Assembly: GCA_026987155.1 (NCBI GenBank)
Contig: JALSNG010000057.1
Span: 1 to 11,087 of the forward strand
DNA length: 11,087 nucleotides
Direction of reading: 5' to 3'
Source of the DNA: Thermococcus sp.
Lineage (GTDB): Archaea; Methanobacteriota_B; Thermococci; Thermococcales; Thermococcaceae
The notes under the pieces are model-generated. The model saw only the letters and a list, made by a program, of their open reading frames with translations, did not search any database and was not told where the DNA came from. Made by a program: the position numbers and the translations under genes. Every line of letters starts with the position of its first letter. The stretch's first letter is position 1. This document shows positions 6,165-11,087 of this stretch, piece by piece.

Positions 6165-6746
6165 TTAGAACTGCAGTATAAAGGGAACCACAAAAGGCAC
6201 TACCGCAGTCAGCACGAAGCCGTGGACGAAGGCTATAAGCGCGACATCACTGCCTCCGAACTTCGTCATTATGGGCAGCGTCGTGTCCATGGTAGTGGCA
6301 CCACCCATTGAAACGGCCAGCTCCCTTCGGATCCTTTTGATGGCAACGGGGTACACCAGAACGGTGAATATCTCCCTGGTTAGGTTGGCAAGGAAGCCTA
6401 ACGTACCGTATACTGCCGAGTACTGGGCTATCAAAGGCCCGGTGAGGCTGTACCAGCCGCAACCGGCGGCAACTGCAAGCCCCCACCTGAGTTCTATCCC
6501 CAAAATCAGGGAAGCAAGCAGACCGCCCAGGATCGAGCCCAATAGGGTGCCAAATGGCAGTTTTACTGCAAGCCCGCCAAGTTTCCTGATTTCCTTCAAC
6601 CTGAAGTTCTGTCCAAGCTCTATCCCGATTATAAATATCAGCAGGTAAAGCATGACCTCGTAGAGATTTCCGAATTGGGGGGAATAAAAGTGCCCAAGAG
6701 CAATTCCCGCCAAGAGTGAACTCAGGACGTAGACTAAAAACCTCAT
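6165..6746 (-). CDS. lysO: Lysine exporter LysO family, C-terminal (core) part as a separate gene
   Basis: This 193-residue membrane protein corresponds to the conserved core of LysO/YbjE, an inner-membrane lysine exporter. Shared motifs are GWYSLTGPLI (about 97-106), NLTREI (122-127), GGATTMDTTLPI and the late VHGFVLTAVVPF. It begins MRFLVYVLSSLLAG at an ATG overlapping the stop of the small upstream gene (ATGA), with GGGGGGAAGG before it. The frame stays open upstream to 6992, but that extension overlaps the small gene in another frame and is polar, unlike the family. In Escherichia coli both parts are one protein; here they are two coupled genes. Export of lysine in Thermococcales is inferred from the family only. 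Confidence 0.88.
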   Translation of the reverse strand: MRFLVYVLSSLLAGIALGHFYSPQFGNLYEVMLYLLIFIIGIELGQNFRLKEIRKLGGLAVKLPFGTLLGSILGGLLASLILGIELRWGLAVAAGCGWYSLTGPLIAQYSAVYGTLGFLANLTREIFTVLVYPVAIKRIRRELAVSMGGATTMDTTLPIMTKFGGSDVALIAFVHGFVLTAVVPFVVPFILQF

Positions 6747-6988
6747 CGCCTTCCCCCCATGAGGAGAGCAATGCCAACGCTTCCGGCTATGGTCAGAGCG
6801 GCAAAGACTATGGACGATACTAAGAGCCAGAATGCGTTTATTCTCACCTTCCCTGCTTCCACCCCCATAAAGAATATCAGGAAAAGAAGCGCGGCGCTCA
6901 TTGGGAGGTCCACCTTTACCCTGCGCCCCTTTTTGCGAAGAAGGTATCCAATTAGAAGGCCCGCGAGGAGTGGGATGAATATATTCAT
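6743..6988 (-). CDS. Lysine exporter LysO family, N-terminal part as a separate gene
   Basis: This 81-residue protein has three hydrophobic segments (about 3-16, 30-46, 52-76). Its sequence LPMSAALLFLIFFMGVEAG matches the N-terminal helices of LysO-type exporters, which some family members have in front of the core. The ATG at 6988 has GGAGGT six nucleotides upstream. It overlaps the core gene by four bases (ATGA), so the two are coupled and the products probably assemble together. On its own it would not make a transporter. The split is a clean gene boundary, not a frameshift, since each part has its own start and ribosome-binding site. Confidence 0.82.
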   Translation of the reverse strand: MNIFIPLLAGLLIGYLLRKKGRRVKVDLPMSAALLFLIFFMGVEAGKVRINAFWLLVSSIVFAALTIAGSVGIALLMGGRR

Positions 6989-7010
6989 GCAAAGACCTCC
7001 CTCTTAAGGT

Positions 7011-7018
7011 TAATAAAC
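7011..7018 (-). promoter_or_regulatory. Possible TATA box for the lysO gene pair
   Basis: Minus-strand TTTATTAA in CGTTTATTAACC looks like a TATA element, but a start 26 bases downstream would fall at about 6989, next to the ATG, giving a nearly leaderless mRNA without the visible ribosome-binding site. Transcription may instead begin farther up, at the TATA box 7111-7118. Confidence 0.35.
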
Positions 7019-7022
7019 GTAT

Positions 7023-7096
7023 CGATGGGCTCGGTGGGTGTTCACGTCATCATCCGTGAGCCTTCAGCATGCTTGCTAATCCTCATCGCCCATTCG
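7023..7096 (-). ncRNA. Candidate C/D box guide RNA
   Basis: Read on the minus strand: a six-base outer stem ATGGGC (7093-7088) and GCCCAT (7030-7025); C box GCGATGA (7089-7083, the standard being RTGATGA); D' box CTGA (7067-7064); C' box ATGATGA (7053-7047); D box CCGA (7034-7031, the standard being CTGA). The guide between C' and D is exactly 12 nt (7046-7035), the usual archaeal length; that between C and D' is 15 nt, and D' to C' is 10 nt. Such RNAs direct 2'-O-methylation of rRNA or tRNA at the base pairing with the fifth guide nucleotide before the box. A TATA box at 7111-7118 predicts a start near 7090, just where the RNA would begin. The outer C and D boxes each differ at one position, which is the main doubt. 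The target is not known to me. Confidence 0.5.
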
Positions 7097-7110
7097 ACTT
7101 AAGCAACTTC

Positions 7111-7118
7111 GTTTTAAA
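7111..7118 (-). promoter_or_regulatory. TATA box upstream of the candidate guide RNA and lysO genes
   Basis: Minus-strand GGTTTAAAACG contains TTTAAAA centred at about 7115, predicting a start near 7089-7091. That is the 5' end expected for the C/D-like RNA. The same transcript could run on into the lysO genes as a leader of about 100 nt. Confidence 0.45.
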
Positions 7119-7184
7119 CCTTCTCCCTGTCCATAATTATTCATCCAAAAACTTCAGCTCATCAATACATAAAACTGAGCAAAA

Positions 7185-7192
7185 GTTTTTAC
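7185..7192 (+). promoter_or_regulatory. Possible TATA box for alanine aminotransferase
   Basis: GTTTTTAC preceded by A-rich AGCAAAA is a fair BRE/TATA match and predicts a start near 7213-7215, right at the ribosome-binding site GGTGAT. Such very short leaders are normal for other genes in this window. Confidence 0.45.
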
Positions 7193-7224
7193 GGGGGGCG
7201 AATTATTCAATACCGGTGATGTTG

Positions 7225-8424
7225 ATGATTCGCGCATCCGAAAGGGCCATGGGGATTGAGTACGCAATCAGAGACGTTGTTCTCCCCGCCAGGGAGCTTG
7301 AGAAGAAGGGAATAAAGGTCATCCGCCTCAACATAGGCGATCCGGGAAAGTACGACTTCCAACCGCCGAAGCACATGAGGGAAGCCTACTGTAAGGCCAT
7401 TCAGGACGGCCACAACTACTACGGTCCCAGCGAGGGGCTTCCTGAGCTCAGGGAGGCTATAGTTGCGAGGGAGAAGAGGAAAAACGGTGTTGAGATAACT
7501 CCTGAGGACGTTCGCGTTACAGCAGCCGTTACAGAGGCGCTGCAGTTCATATTCGGGGCCCTCCTCAACCCGGGGGACAACATCCTCGTCCCGAGTCCAA
7601 GCTACCCGCCTTACACGGGCCTCGTCAAGTTCTACGGTGGAATCCCCAACGAGTACCTGACCCTTGAGGAGAACGGCTGGCAACCCGACATAGACGACAT
7701 GAGAAAGAAAATCAGCGAGAAAACCAAGGCAATAGCGGTCATTAACCCGAACAACCCAACGGGAGCGCTCTACGAGAAGAAGACGATTAGGGAGATACTC
7801 GACCTTGCCGGGGAGTATGAGCTGCCCGTGATAAGCGATGAGATATACGACCTCATGACCTACGAAGGAAAACACGTCTCTCCTGGCTCCCTCACTAAGG
7901 ACGTTCCGGTTATCGTTATGAATGGTCTCTCCAAGGTCTACTTCGCCACGGGATGGCGCTTAGGATACTTCTACTACGTCGATCCCGAGAACAAGCTTGA
8001 AGAGGTCAGGGAGGCAATAGACAAGATGGCGAGGATAAGGATATGCCCCAACACCCCCGCCCAGTTCGCGGCTATAGTAGGCTTAACGGGCCCGATGGAT
8101 TACCTTGAGGAGTACATGGCCAAGCTCAAGGAGAGAAGGGACTACATCTACAAGCGCCTTAGCGAGATTCCGGGTATAAGCACTACCAAGCCCCAGGGGG
8201 CGTTCTACATCTTCCCGAGAATAGAGGAGCGCTCAAAGTGGAAGAACGACAAGGACTTCGTCTTGGATGCTCTCAATGAGGCCCACGTGCTCTTCGTCCA
8301 CGGCTCCGGCTTCGGCTACGCCGGCGAGTGGCACTTCAGGATAGTTTTCCTGCCGCCGGTTGAAATACTCGAAGAGGCCATGGACAGCTTTGAAGCCTTT
8401 ATGAGAAAGAGGCTTGGGGCTTGA
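7225..8424 (+). CDS. Alanine aminotransferase (AlaAT), PLP-dependent class I/II aminotransferase
   Basis: This 399-residue enzyme starts MIRASERAMGIEYAIRDVVL and closely follows the Pyrococcus furiosus alanine aminotransferase as I remember it. It interconverts alanine plus 2-oxoglutarate with pyruvate plus glutamate, and in Thermococcales makes alanine as a fermentation product that takes up reductant. Fold-type I landmarks are visible: NPNNPTG (174-180), SDEIYD (204-209) with Asp205 contacting the PLP ring nitrogen, and NGLSKVYFATGWRLGY (233-248) with the Schiff-base Lys237; HFRIVFLPP near the end holds the carboxylate-binding Arg. The frame is open far upstream to 7069, but the added residues do not belong to the family. 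The ATG at 7225 follows GGTG by six nucleotides; the ATG at 7219 overlaps that site. Confidence 0.95.
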   Translation: MIRASERAMGIEYAIRDVVLPARELEKKGIKVIRLNIGDPGKYDFQPPKHMREAYCKAIQDGHNYYGPSEGLPELREAIVAREKRKNGVEITPEDVRVTAAVTEALQFIFGALLNPGDNILVPSPSYPPYTGLVKFYGGIPNEYLTLEENGWQPDIDDMRKKISEKTKAIAVINPNNPTGALYEKKTIREILDLAGEYELPVISDEIYDLMTYEGKHVSPGSLTKDVPVIVMNGLSKVYFATGWRLGYFYYVDPENKLEEVREAIDKMARIRICPNTPAQFAAIVGLTGPMDYLEEYMAKLKERRDYIYKRLSEIPGISTTKPQGAFYIFPRIEERSKWKNDKDFVLDALNEAHVLFVHGSGFGYAGEWHFRIVFLPPVEILEEAMDSFEAFMRKRLGA

Positions 8425-8445
8425 AGCCTCTCTTCCCTTTTATTG

Positions 8446-8649
8446 TCATCCCCCAGAAACTACGGGAATAACCTCCACGTAGTCACCATCTTTCACGTTT
8501 TCGTCCTCTAAGACAACCCTTCCGTTGAGCTTTGCTATTGCGCTTTCTGTGTTGAAGCCGGCCTCGCGGAGAACATCTGCGACCCTCATACCTTTCTGCC
8601 ACTCGATTTCTTTCTCTATTCCCCTTCCAAGAACCTTTATCCTGATCAT
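8446..8649 (-). CDS. MoaD/ThiS family ubiquitin-like sulfur carrier (SAMP-like)
   Basis: This 67-residue beta-grasp protein ends VIPVVSGG. The exposed C-terminal Gly-Gly is adenylated by an E1-like enzyme in this family, then either carries sulfur for molybdopterin (tungstopterin), thiamine or tRNA thiolation, or is joined to lysines of other proteins like the archaeal SAMPs. AIAKLNGRVVLEDENVKDGDYVEVIP is the usual second half. No E1, MoaE or ThiG gene is in the window, so the pathway cannot be fixed by context. The ATG at 8649 follows GGTGGCGAGG. A TATA box lies at 8681-8688. It is tail to tail with the aminotransferase, 21 bases apart. Confidence 0.9.
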   Translation of the reverse strand: MIRIKVLGRGIEKEIEWQKGMRVADVLREAGFNTESAIAKLNGRVVLEDENVKDGDYVEVIPVVSGG

Positions 8650-8680
8650 CCCTCGCCACCGATTGGAAGTTCAACTGGGG

Positions 8681-8688
8681 ATTTATAA
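8681..8688 (-). promoter_or_regulatory. TATA box for the MoaD/ThiS-like gene
   Basis: Minus-strand AACTTATAAATCC contains TTATAAAT, predicting a start near 8659 and a leader of about 10 nt before the ATG at 8649. The element is nearly symmetric and could also work toward the structured region on the plus strand. Confidence 0.55.
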
Positions 8689-8693
8689 GTTAA

Positions 8694-8777
8694 GCGGCCT
8701 CGGGAGTGGCGACCCTACGCACCAATCAGTGCCGGGCCAACCGCCCAGCCTGGAGGGAGCGTAAGTGAATGGGCCGC
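8694..8777 (-). ncRNA. Candidate structured RNA of unknown kind
   Basis: On the minus strand three nested stems form a rod: GCGGCC (8777-8772) with GGCCGC (8699-8694); CTTACGC (8765-8759) with GCGTAGG (8720-8714); a symmetric 6 x 6 internal loop; then CAGGCTGGGC (8752-8743) with GCCCGGC-A-CTG (8737-8727) closing a five-base loop GGTTG. The two inner stems each contain a G-U pair that would be a C-A mismatch on the plus strand, so the RNA, if real, is read from the minus strand. A TATA-like TTTTTAAG (8809-8802) could start it near 8780. There is no ACA after the stems and no C/D boxes, so it fits neither guide RNA class. It may be an unknown small RNA or a structure without function. Confidence 0.35.
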
Positions 8778-8801
8778 ACGGGGTTTTATGCGTCCAAAAA
8801 A

Positions 8802-8809
8802 CTTAAAAA
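8802..8809 (+). promoter_or_regulatory. TATA box for the tRNA-Ser/tRNA-Cys transcript
   Basis: CCAAAAAACTTAAAAACCC (8794-8812) is a strong BRE plus TATA element. It predicts a start near 8831, 13 bases before the mature tRNA-Ser end. Confidence 0.65.
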
Positions 8810-8843
8810 CCCTCTCCGGCTCATATAACCTGGGCAGTGAAAT

Positions 8844-8929
8844 GCCGCGGTAGCCTAGCCTGGTAGGGCGCCGGCCTGCTAAGCCGGTGGCCGTTGGCCA
8901 CAGGGGTTCAAATCCCCTCCGCGGCGCCA
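8844..8929 (+). tRNA. tRNA-Ser (anticodon GCU)
   Basis: The acceptor stem GCCGCGG pairs with CCGCGGC (8919-8925), followed by discriminator G and an encoded CCA (8927-8929). The D arm is GCC/GGC; the anticodon arm is CCGGC-CTGCTAA-GCCGG with anticodon GCT at 8878-8880, reading AGC and AGU. The long variable arm TGGCCGTTGGCCA forms its own hairpin, as expected of a class II serine tRNA. The T arm is AGGGG-TTCAAAT-CCCCT. There is no intron. It lies 20 bases before tRNA-Cys and probably shares its transcript. Confidence 0.97.
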
Positions 8930-8949
8930 TGCTTTCTCCGGGTTCCAAT

Positions 8950-9024
8950 GCCGGGATAGCCTAGAGGTGAGGCGGTGGACTGCAGATCCGCTTTACGGGG
9001 GTTCAAATCCCCCTCCCGGCTCCA
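8950..9024 (+). tRNA. tRNA-Cys (anticodon GCA)
   Basis: The acceptor stem GCCGGGA pairs with TCCCGGC (9014-9020), followed by discriminator T (U73, the cysteine identity base) and an encoded CCA. The D stem is GCCT/AGGC; the anticodon arm is GTGGA-CTGCAGA-TCCGC with anticodon GCA at 8982-8984; the T arm is GGGGG-TTCAAAT-CCCCC. There is no intron. No T-rich terminator is evident directly downstream on the plus strand. Confidence 0.97.
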
Positions 9025-9200
9025 CAGCAAACTTTGAATGTCAGAGGTTTGATAAGAGTGCCCCTCCTCTCCAGCTAAAAATTTACCTGTTCTAACTCAG
9101 CAATAGCATATCGGACGCCGTTTTAAGAGTGGTACATCCACTAAAAAGCAAAAGTTGATAAAAACCCCCTAAAAACTGAAAATCAAAACCACCCAAACAT
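9025..9200. other. Intergenic stretch without a recognisable gene
   Basis: Between tRNA-Cys and the region after cbf5 I see no convincing reading frame. It holds a small hairpin AGTGG-TACAT-CCACT (9128-9142) and A-rich tracts that are T-rich on the minus strand (9141-9190). Confidence 0.6.
9141..9190 (-). terminator. T-rich terminator region beyond cbf5
   Basis: The minus strand carries GGTTTTGATTTTCAG and then further T runs (TTTTTAGGGGG, GTTTTTATC). Clusters of T runs are how archaeal RNA polymerase ends transcription. It lies 90-140 bases after the cbf5 stop, so the transcript would have a long 3' tail that includes the region complementary to 9201-9260. Confidence 0.4.
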
Positions 9201-9260
9201 GCCGCCGGTGCTCCCTGGAAAGCGGACTGTAGAGGAGTGCAGGCAGGTTAACCTCCGACA
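9201..9260 (+). ncRNA. Possible structured RNA, H/ACA-like features incomplete
   Basis: On the plus strand GTGCTCC (9208-9214) pairs with GGAGTGC (9234-9240), including two G-U pairs that become C-A mismatches on the minus strand, and flanking CCG (9205-9207 region) can extend it against AGGC. A loop of 19 nt includes GGAAAGCGGAC. ACA occurs at 9258-9260, but the bases just before it do not form a clear closing stem, so the H/ACA layout is not complete. The stretch adjoins the 3' end of cbf5 on the other strand. Confidence 0.2.
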
Positions 9261-9262
9261 AC

Positions 9263-9277
9263 CTTTGCTTGGCAAAG
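9263..9277. repeat. Perfect inverted repeat after the cbf5 stop
   Basis: CTTTGC-TTG-GCAAAG forms a six-base-pair hairpin with a three-base loop on either strand, four bases beyond the cbf5 stop. It could protect the 3' end of the mRNA. It lacks the adjacent T run of a bacterial-type terminator. Confidence 0.5.
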
Positions 9278-9280
9278 CTT

Positions 9281-10285
9281 CTACCAGAGTTTTGGATACC
9301 AGTCCCTCGGCATGAAGACCTTGTCAACGTCAACCGCTATTCCCTTGCTCTTCTGGAGCATCTCCCCGCTCGTCATCGTGGCCTTACCGAGGGCAACGAG
9401 TTCATCCTTGAGGGTCATCACAGCAACTAAATCGCCCCTCTTGATGCCCTTGTTGAGCTTCACTATTCCCGGAACGGCCAGGTCGGCGCCGTAGGTTACC
9501 GCCGCAACGGCAGAATCTCTAATCCAGACCTTCGGCAGGTGTTCAACGGCCTTCTCCATGGGTTGAATAGCCTTCCTGAAGTACTCCTCAATACCATCCT
9601 CCTTCCAGAAGTGGTAGTAGTCGATGAGGTCGTGGAGAGTCACCAAAGTTTCATCCTCTTTGAAGGGGCCGCTCCTCGTTCTCCTCAGCTCGGCCATGTG
9701 GGCACCGACACCCAAAGCCAGACCAATGTGGTGGATGAGCGACCTTATGTAGGTTCCCGCTTCAACACCAACGCGGAAGAGCACGTCCTTGCCGTCTACC
9801 TCAAGAATCTCGATGTAGTAGACCTTCCTCGTCCTTAAGCGTCTCTTGACCGCACTCCTGAGCGGAGGCCTCTGGATTATCTCTCCTTCAAATTCCTTCA
9901 TAACTGCTCTAATCTTGTCCTCCGGAACTTCCCCATGGAGGTGCATCAACGCGACGTACTCCTTTCCCGCAGGCAGGAGGGCCTGGACTACTCTTGTTGC
10001 CCTCTCGAGGGCAACCGGCAAAACACCGCTGACCTTGGGGTCGAGGGTTCCGCCGTGGCCGGCCTTGTTCAGGTCGAAGAGCCTTTTGATCCAGGCAACG
10101 ACCTCGTGGCTCGTCGGCCCGGGCGGCTTGTCGAGGTTGATTATGCCAAACTGCATGTGCATCTCCATTGGCCTCTTCTCGGGTGGAAAGCCCCACTTTG
10201 GGTTAGTTTCAGCTTTCTCGTCCTTAACCAGAACCTCTTGCTTTACGTCAGCCGGAAGGATTCTCCTCACTTCGTCCCTCGCCAT
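9281..10285 (-). CDS. cbf5: Cbf5, archaeal tRNA/rRNA pseudouridine synthase of the H/ACA RNP (TruB family)
   Basis: This 334-residue protein starts MARDEVRRILPADVKQEVLV, like Pyrococcus Cbf5. HGGTLDPKVSGVLP (77-90) holds the catalytic Asp82; RRLRTRKVYYIEILE and VGVEAGTYIRSLIHHIGLALG are other TruB-family motifs; a PUA domain fills roughly residues 255-330. Cbf5 works with Nop10, Gar1 and L7Ae on guide RNAs to make pseudouridine in rRNA, and can also act alone on tRNA U55. The frame extends to 10294, but the ATG at 10285, six nucleotides after GGTG, matches the family start. It lacks the few charged residues that follow KLW in Pyrococcus. It lies nine bases downstream of hicA, whose TAG overlaps the cbf5 ribosome-binding site, and I see no TATA box of its own. 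Confidence 0.97.
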   Translation of the reverse strand: MARDEVRRILPADVKQEVLVKDEKAETNPKWGFPPEKRPMEMHMQFGIINLDKPPGPTSHEVVAWIKRLFDLNKAGHGGTLDPKVSGVLPVALERATRVVQALLPAGKEYVALMHLHGEVPEDKIRAVMKEFEGEIIQRPPLRSAVKRRLRTRKVYYIEILEVDGKDVLFRVGVEAGTYIRSLIHHIGLALGVGAHMAELRRTRSGPFKEDETLVTLHDLIDYYHFWKEDGIEEYFRKAIQPMEKAVEHLPKVWIRDSAVAAVTYGADLAVPGIVKLNKGIKRGDLVAVMTLKDELVALGKATMTSGEMLQKSKGIAVDVDKVFMPRDWYPKLW

Positions 10286-10294
10286 GAGCATCAC

Positions 10295-10534
10295 CTATGG
10301 ATCATTCAAAGCTTCCATAAATTCATCTTTTTCGATTCCAGCCAGTTTTAGAACACCCATAAGTGTTCCCGCTTTTAACTCTTTATGAAGGGGAACAACG
10401 GTTCCTATCCTCCAGCCGTCTTTATATTTAACCAGAACCACATGGCTTCCTCTCTGTCTGGATACCTCAAAACCGAACTTTTTGACGAGGACTTTAATAA
10501 ATTGCTCACCCGAGAGCCTTGGCAATCCGGACAT
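10295..10534 (-). CDS. hicA: HicA-type toxin (mRNA interferase)
   Basis: This 79-residue protein starts MSGLPRLSGEQFIKVLVKK. The HicA double-stranded-RNA-binding-like fold is marked by FEVSRQRGSHVVLV with the catalytic His in RGSH (about residue 30), then TVVPLHKELKAGTLMGVLKLAGI, the usual HicA second half. HicA toxins cleave mRNA and block translation until bound by HicB. The ATG at 10534 lies inside the end of hicB (29 bases overlap), has no good ribosome-binding site, and probably depends on translation of hicB. The frame is open to a TTG at 10549, less likely. The catalytic His is present, so the toxin appears intact. Confidence 0.9.
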   Translation of the reverse strand: MSGLPRLSGEQFIKVLVKKFGFEVSRQRGSHVVLVKYKDGWRIGTVVPLHKELKAGTLMGVLKLAGIEKDEFMEALNDP

Positions 10535-10727
10535 TGAAATCGCCCACAAACTTGATTTTTTCCAGTTCCTTCCTCAGCTCCGGAAATTCCTCAAGGTAAA
10601 GCTCAACGGCCTCCTTTAGATTTTCAATAGCCTCCTCCAGGGTCTCTCCTTGCGTTGTAACCCCCGTAAAAACCTCTCTTATTATGTATGTGCCCTCTTC
10701 TTCCCATATGACCGCATGAAGCTCCAT
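10506..10727 (-). CDS. hicB: HicB-type antitoxin, short form
   Basis: This 73-residue protein begins MELHAVIWEEEGTYIIREVF and continues TGVTTQGETLEEAIENLKEAVELYLEE, the partial RNase-H-like fold of HicB antitoxins. It ends without the helix-turn-helix or ribbon-helix-helix domain carried by longer HicB proteins, so on its own it may not repress its promoter. The acidic helix should bind HicA. The ATG at 10727 follows GGAGGTGA; a TATA box lies at 10763-10771. The order is antitoxin first, then toxin, the reverse of the commonest bacterial hicAB order but frequent in archaea and cyanobacteria as I recall. Confidence 0.9.
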   Translation of the reverse strand: MELHAVIWEEEGTYIIREVFTGVTTQGETLEEAIENLKEAVELYLEEFPELRKELEKIKFVGDFNVRIAKALG

Positions 10728-10762
10728 TCAGCTCACCTCCGAATAATACAAAGGTACACCAT

Positions 10763-10771
10763 CTTATAAAA
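10763..10771 (-). promoter_or_regulatory. TATA box for hicB-hicA (and probably cbf5)
   Basis: Minus-strand GGTTTTATAAGATG contains TTTTATAAG, predicting a start near 10741, immediately before the hicB ribosome-binding site (10733-10740). It lies within the 48 bases between the dehydrogenase stop and hicB. Confidence 0.6.
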
Positions 10772-10775
10772 CCAC

Positions 10776-11087
10776 CTAATACCTGAATCTGTAGGTAAAG
10801 ACCGGCCAGTTGGGGAGATATTTGACGAGTTTCAGGTAGCCCGGCACAAAAACTTCCCTCTTGCCTTTTTTGAGGCCCTTGAACACTGCCCGTGCAACAT
10901 CATCCGGCCCTATCGAGCCCTTCGGAACCTTCCCGTTCCAGAATCCGGTCTTGACCTGCTTGGGATAAACCCTCATAACATGGATTCCCCTATCCAGGAG
11001 CTCCTTTTCGAGGTTCACTGCCAGGTAGTGGAGTGCAGCCTTGGATGCGCAGTAGGAGGGAATCTCAGGCACGTTAATGAAGGCAAC
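10776..11087 (-). CDS. Short-chain dehydrogenase/reductase (SDR), C-terminal part
   Basis: The frame is open to the window edge; the 103 visible residues are the end of the protein. They start VAFINVPEIPSYCASKAALH, which contains the SDR active-site YxxxK (Tyr-Cys-Ala-Ser-Lys) and the preceding strand. A further KELLDRGIHVMRVYPKQVKTGF matches the cofactor-loop region where classical SDRs have PGxVxT, here YPKQVKTGF. It ends in a hydrophobic and aromatic tail (LKLVKYLPNWPVFTYRFRY), like SDRs that act on lipid-like or keto substrates near membranes. The Rossmann glycine motif lies outside the window. Substrate unknown. Confidence 0.9.
   Translation of the reverse strand, partial: VAFINVPEIPSYCASKAALHYLAVNLEKELLDRGIHVMRVYPKQVKTGFWNGKVPKGSIGPDDVARAVFKGLKKGKREVFVPGYLKLVKYLPNWPVFTYRFRY

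Noticed and set aside
6247..6777. 176-residue minus-strand frame over lysO
   Set aside because: It is a frame shadow of the lysO genes with no membrane pattern or known motif.
6747..6992. N-terminal extension of the lysO core frame
   Set aside because: It overlaps the small LysO N-terminal gene in another frame, is polar and proline-rich, and the ATG at 6746 has a ribosome-binding site and gives the family start.
7069..7224. Longer N-terminus for alanine aminotransferase
   Set aside because: The added residues do not match the family, and the ATG at 7225 has a properly spaced ribosome-binding site and the known N-terminus. The stretch overlaps the candidate guide RNA instead.
7207..7875. 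222-residue frame antisense to the aminotransferase
   Set aside because: It mirrors a well-defined enzyme gene and shows no motif of its own.
8694..8777. Naming the rod-like fold an H/ACA guide RNA
   Set aside because: No ACA follows the stem below the internal loop on either strand, and no kink-turn is seen, so only an unassigned structured RNA is claimed.
8715..8948. 77-residue minus-strand frame
   Set aside because: It runs through tRNA-Ser and the structured region; the protein is low-complexity and rich in Arg and Pro.
9263..9277. Bacterial-type intrinsic terminator after cbf5
   Set aside because: The hairpin has no T run next to it, and archaeal termination does not need a hairpin; the T-rich stretch at 9141-9190 is a better candidate.
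1..11087. CRISPR array, insertion sequence or prophage
   Set aside because: No regularly spaced direct repeats, no transposase or integrase frame and no terminal inverted repeats were seen on either strand.

Overview
This window looks like chromosomal DNA from a hyperthermophilic euryarchaeon of the Thermococcales, most probably Thermococcus. The encoded proteins (alanine aminotransferase, Cbf5, aIF2 alpha, L44e, S27e, Nop10) closely resemble the Pyrococcus/Thermococcus versions as I remember them. Promoters are archaeal TATA type, the proteins are rich in Lys, Glu and Arg, and both tRNA genes encode their 3' CCA. I ran no database search.

Layout. Positions 1-324 hold the end of a phosphohexomutase on the plus strand, meeting tail to tail a four-gene ECF-type nickel/cobalt transporter operon on the minus strand (321-2632: ATPase, T component, PDGLE subunit, CbiM/NikM). 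Next, also on the minus strand, is a translation and RNP block (2778-5161): L44e, S27e, aIF2 alpha, Nop10 and a PAC2 proteasome-assembly-chaperone homologue. Read divergently from L44e is an unrecognised helical protein (5331-5924) that may be ferritin-like. It meets a 59-residue winged-helix protein (5925-6104) end to end. A lysine exporter of the LysO family follows, split into two overlapping genes (6165-6988). Then come alanine aminotransferase on the plus strand (7225-8424) and a MoaD/ThiS/SAMP-like protein on the minus strand (8446-8649). A largely non-coding stretch (8650-9280) holds tRNA-Ser(GCU), tRNA-Cys(GCA) and two regions with RNA-like folding. The right end has cbf5 directly downstream of a hicB-hicA toxin-antitoxin pair, and the end of a short-chain dehydrogenase.

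There is no obvious large novel system. The main interest is in the small elements. The strongest is a possible C/D box guide RNA (about 7023-7096, minus) with its own TATA box upstream of the lysine exporter. Others are an 84-nt rod-like fold next to tRNA-Ser whose G-U pairs favour the minus strand, an unusually long structured leader before L44e, a NikR-like operator in front of the metal transporter, and an arrangement in which the cbf5 ribosome-binding site starts inside the hicA stop codon.

Start codons follow a simple internal rule here: GGTG, five to seven (usually six) nucleotides, then the start. I used it to shorten several genes relative to their longest open frames. For CbiM/NikM it puts the start exactly at the Met-His that the family uses to bind metal.
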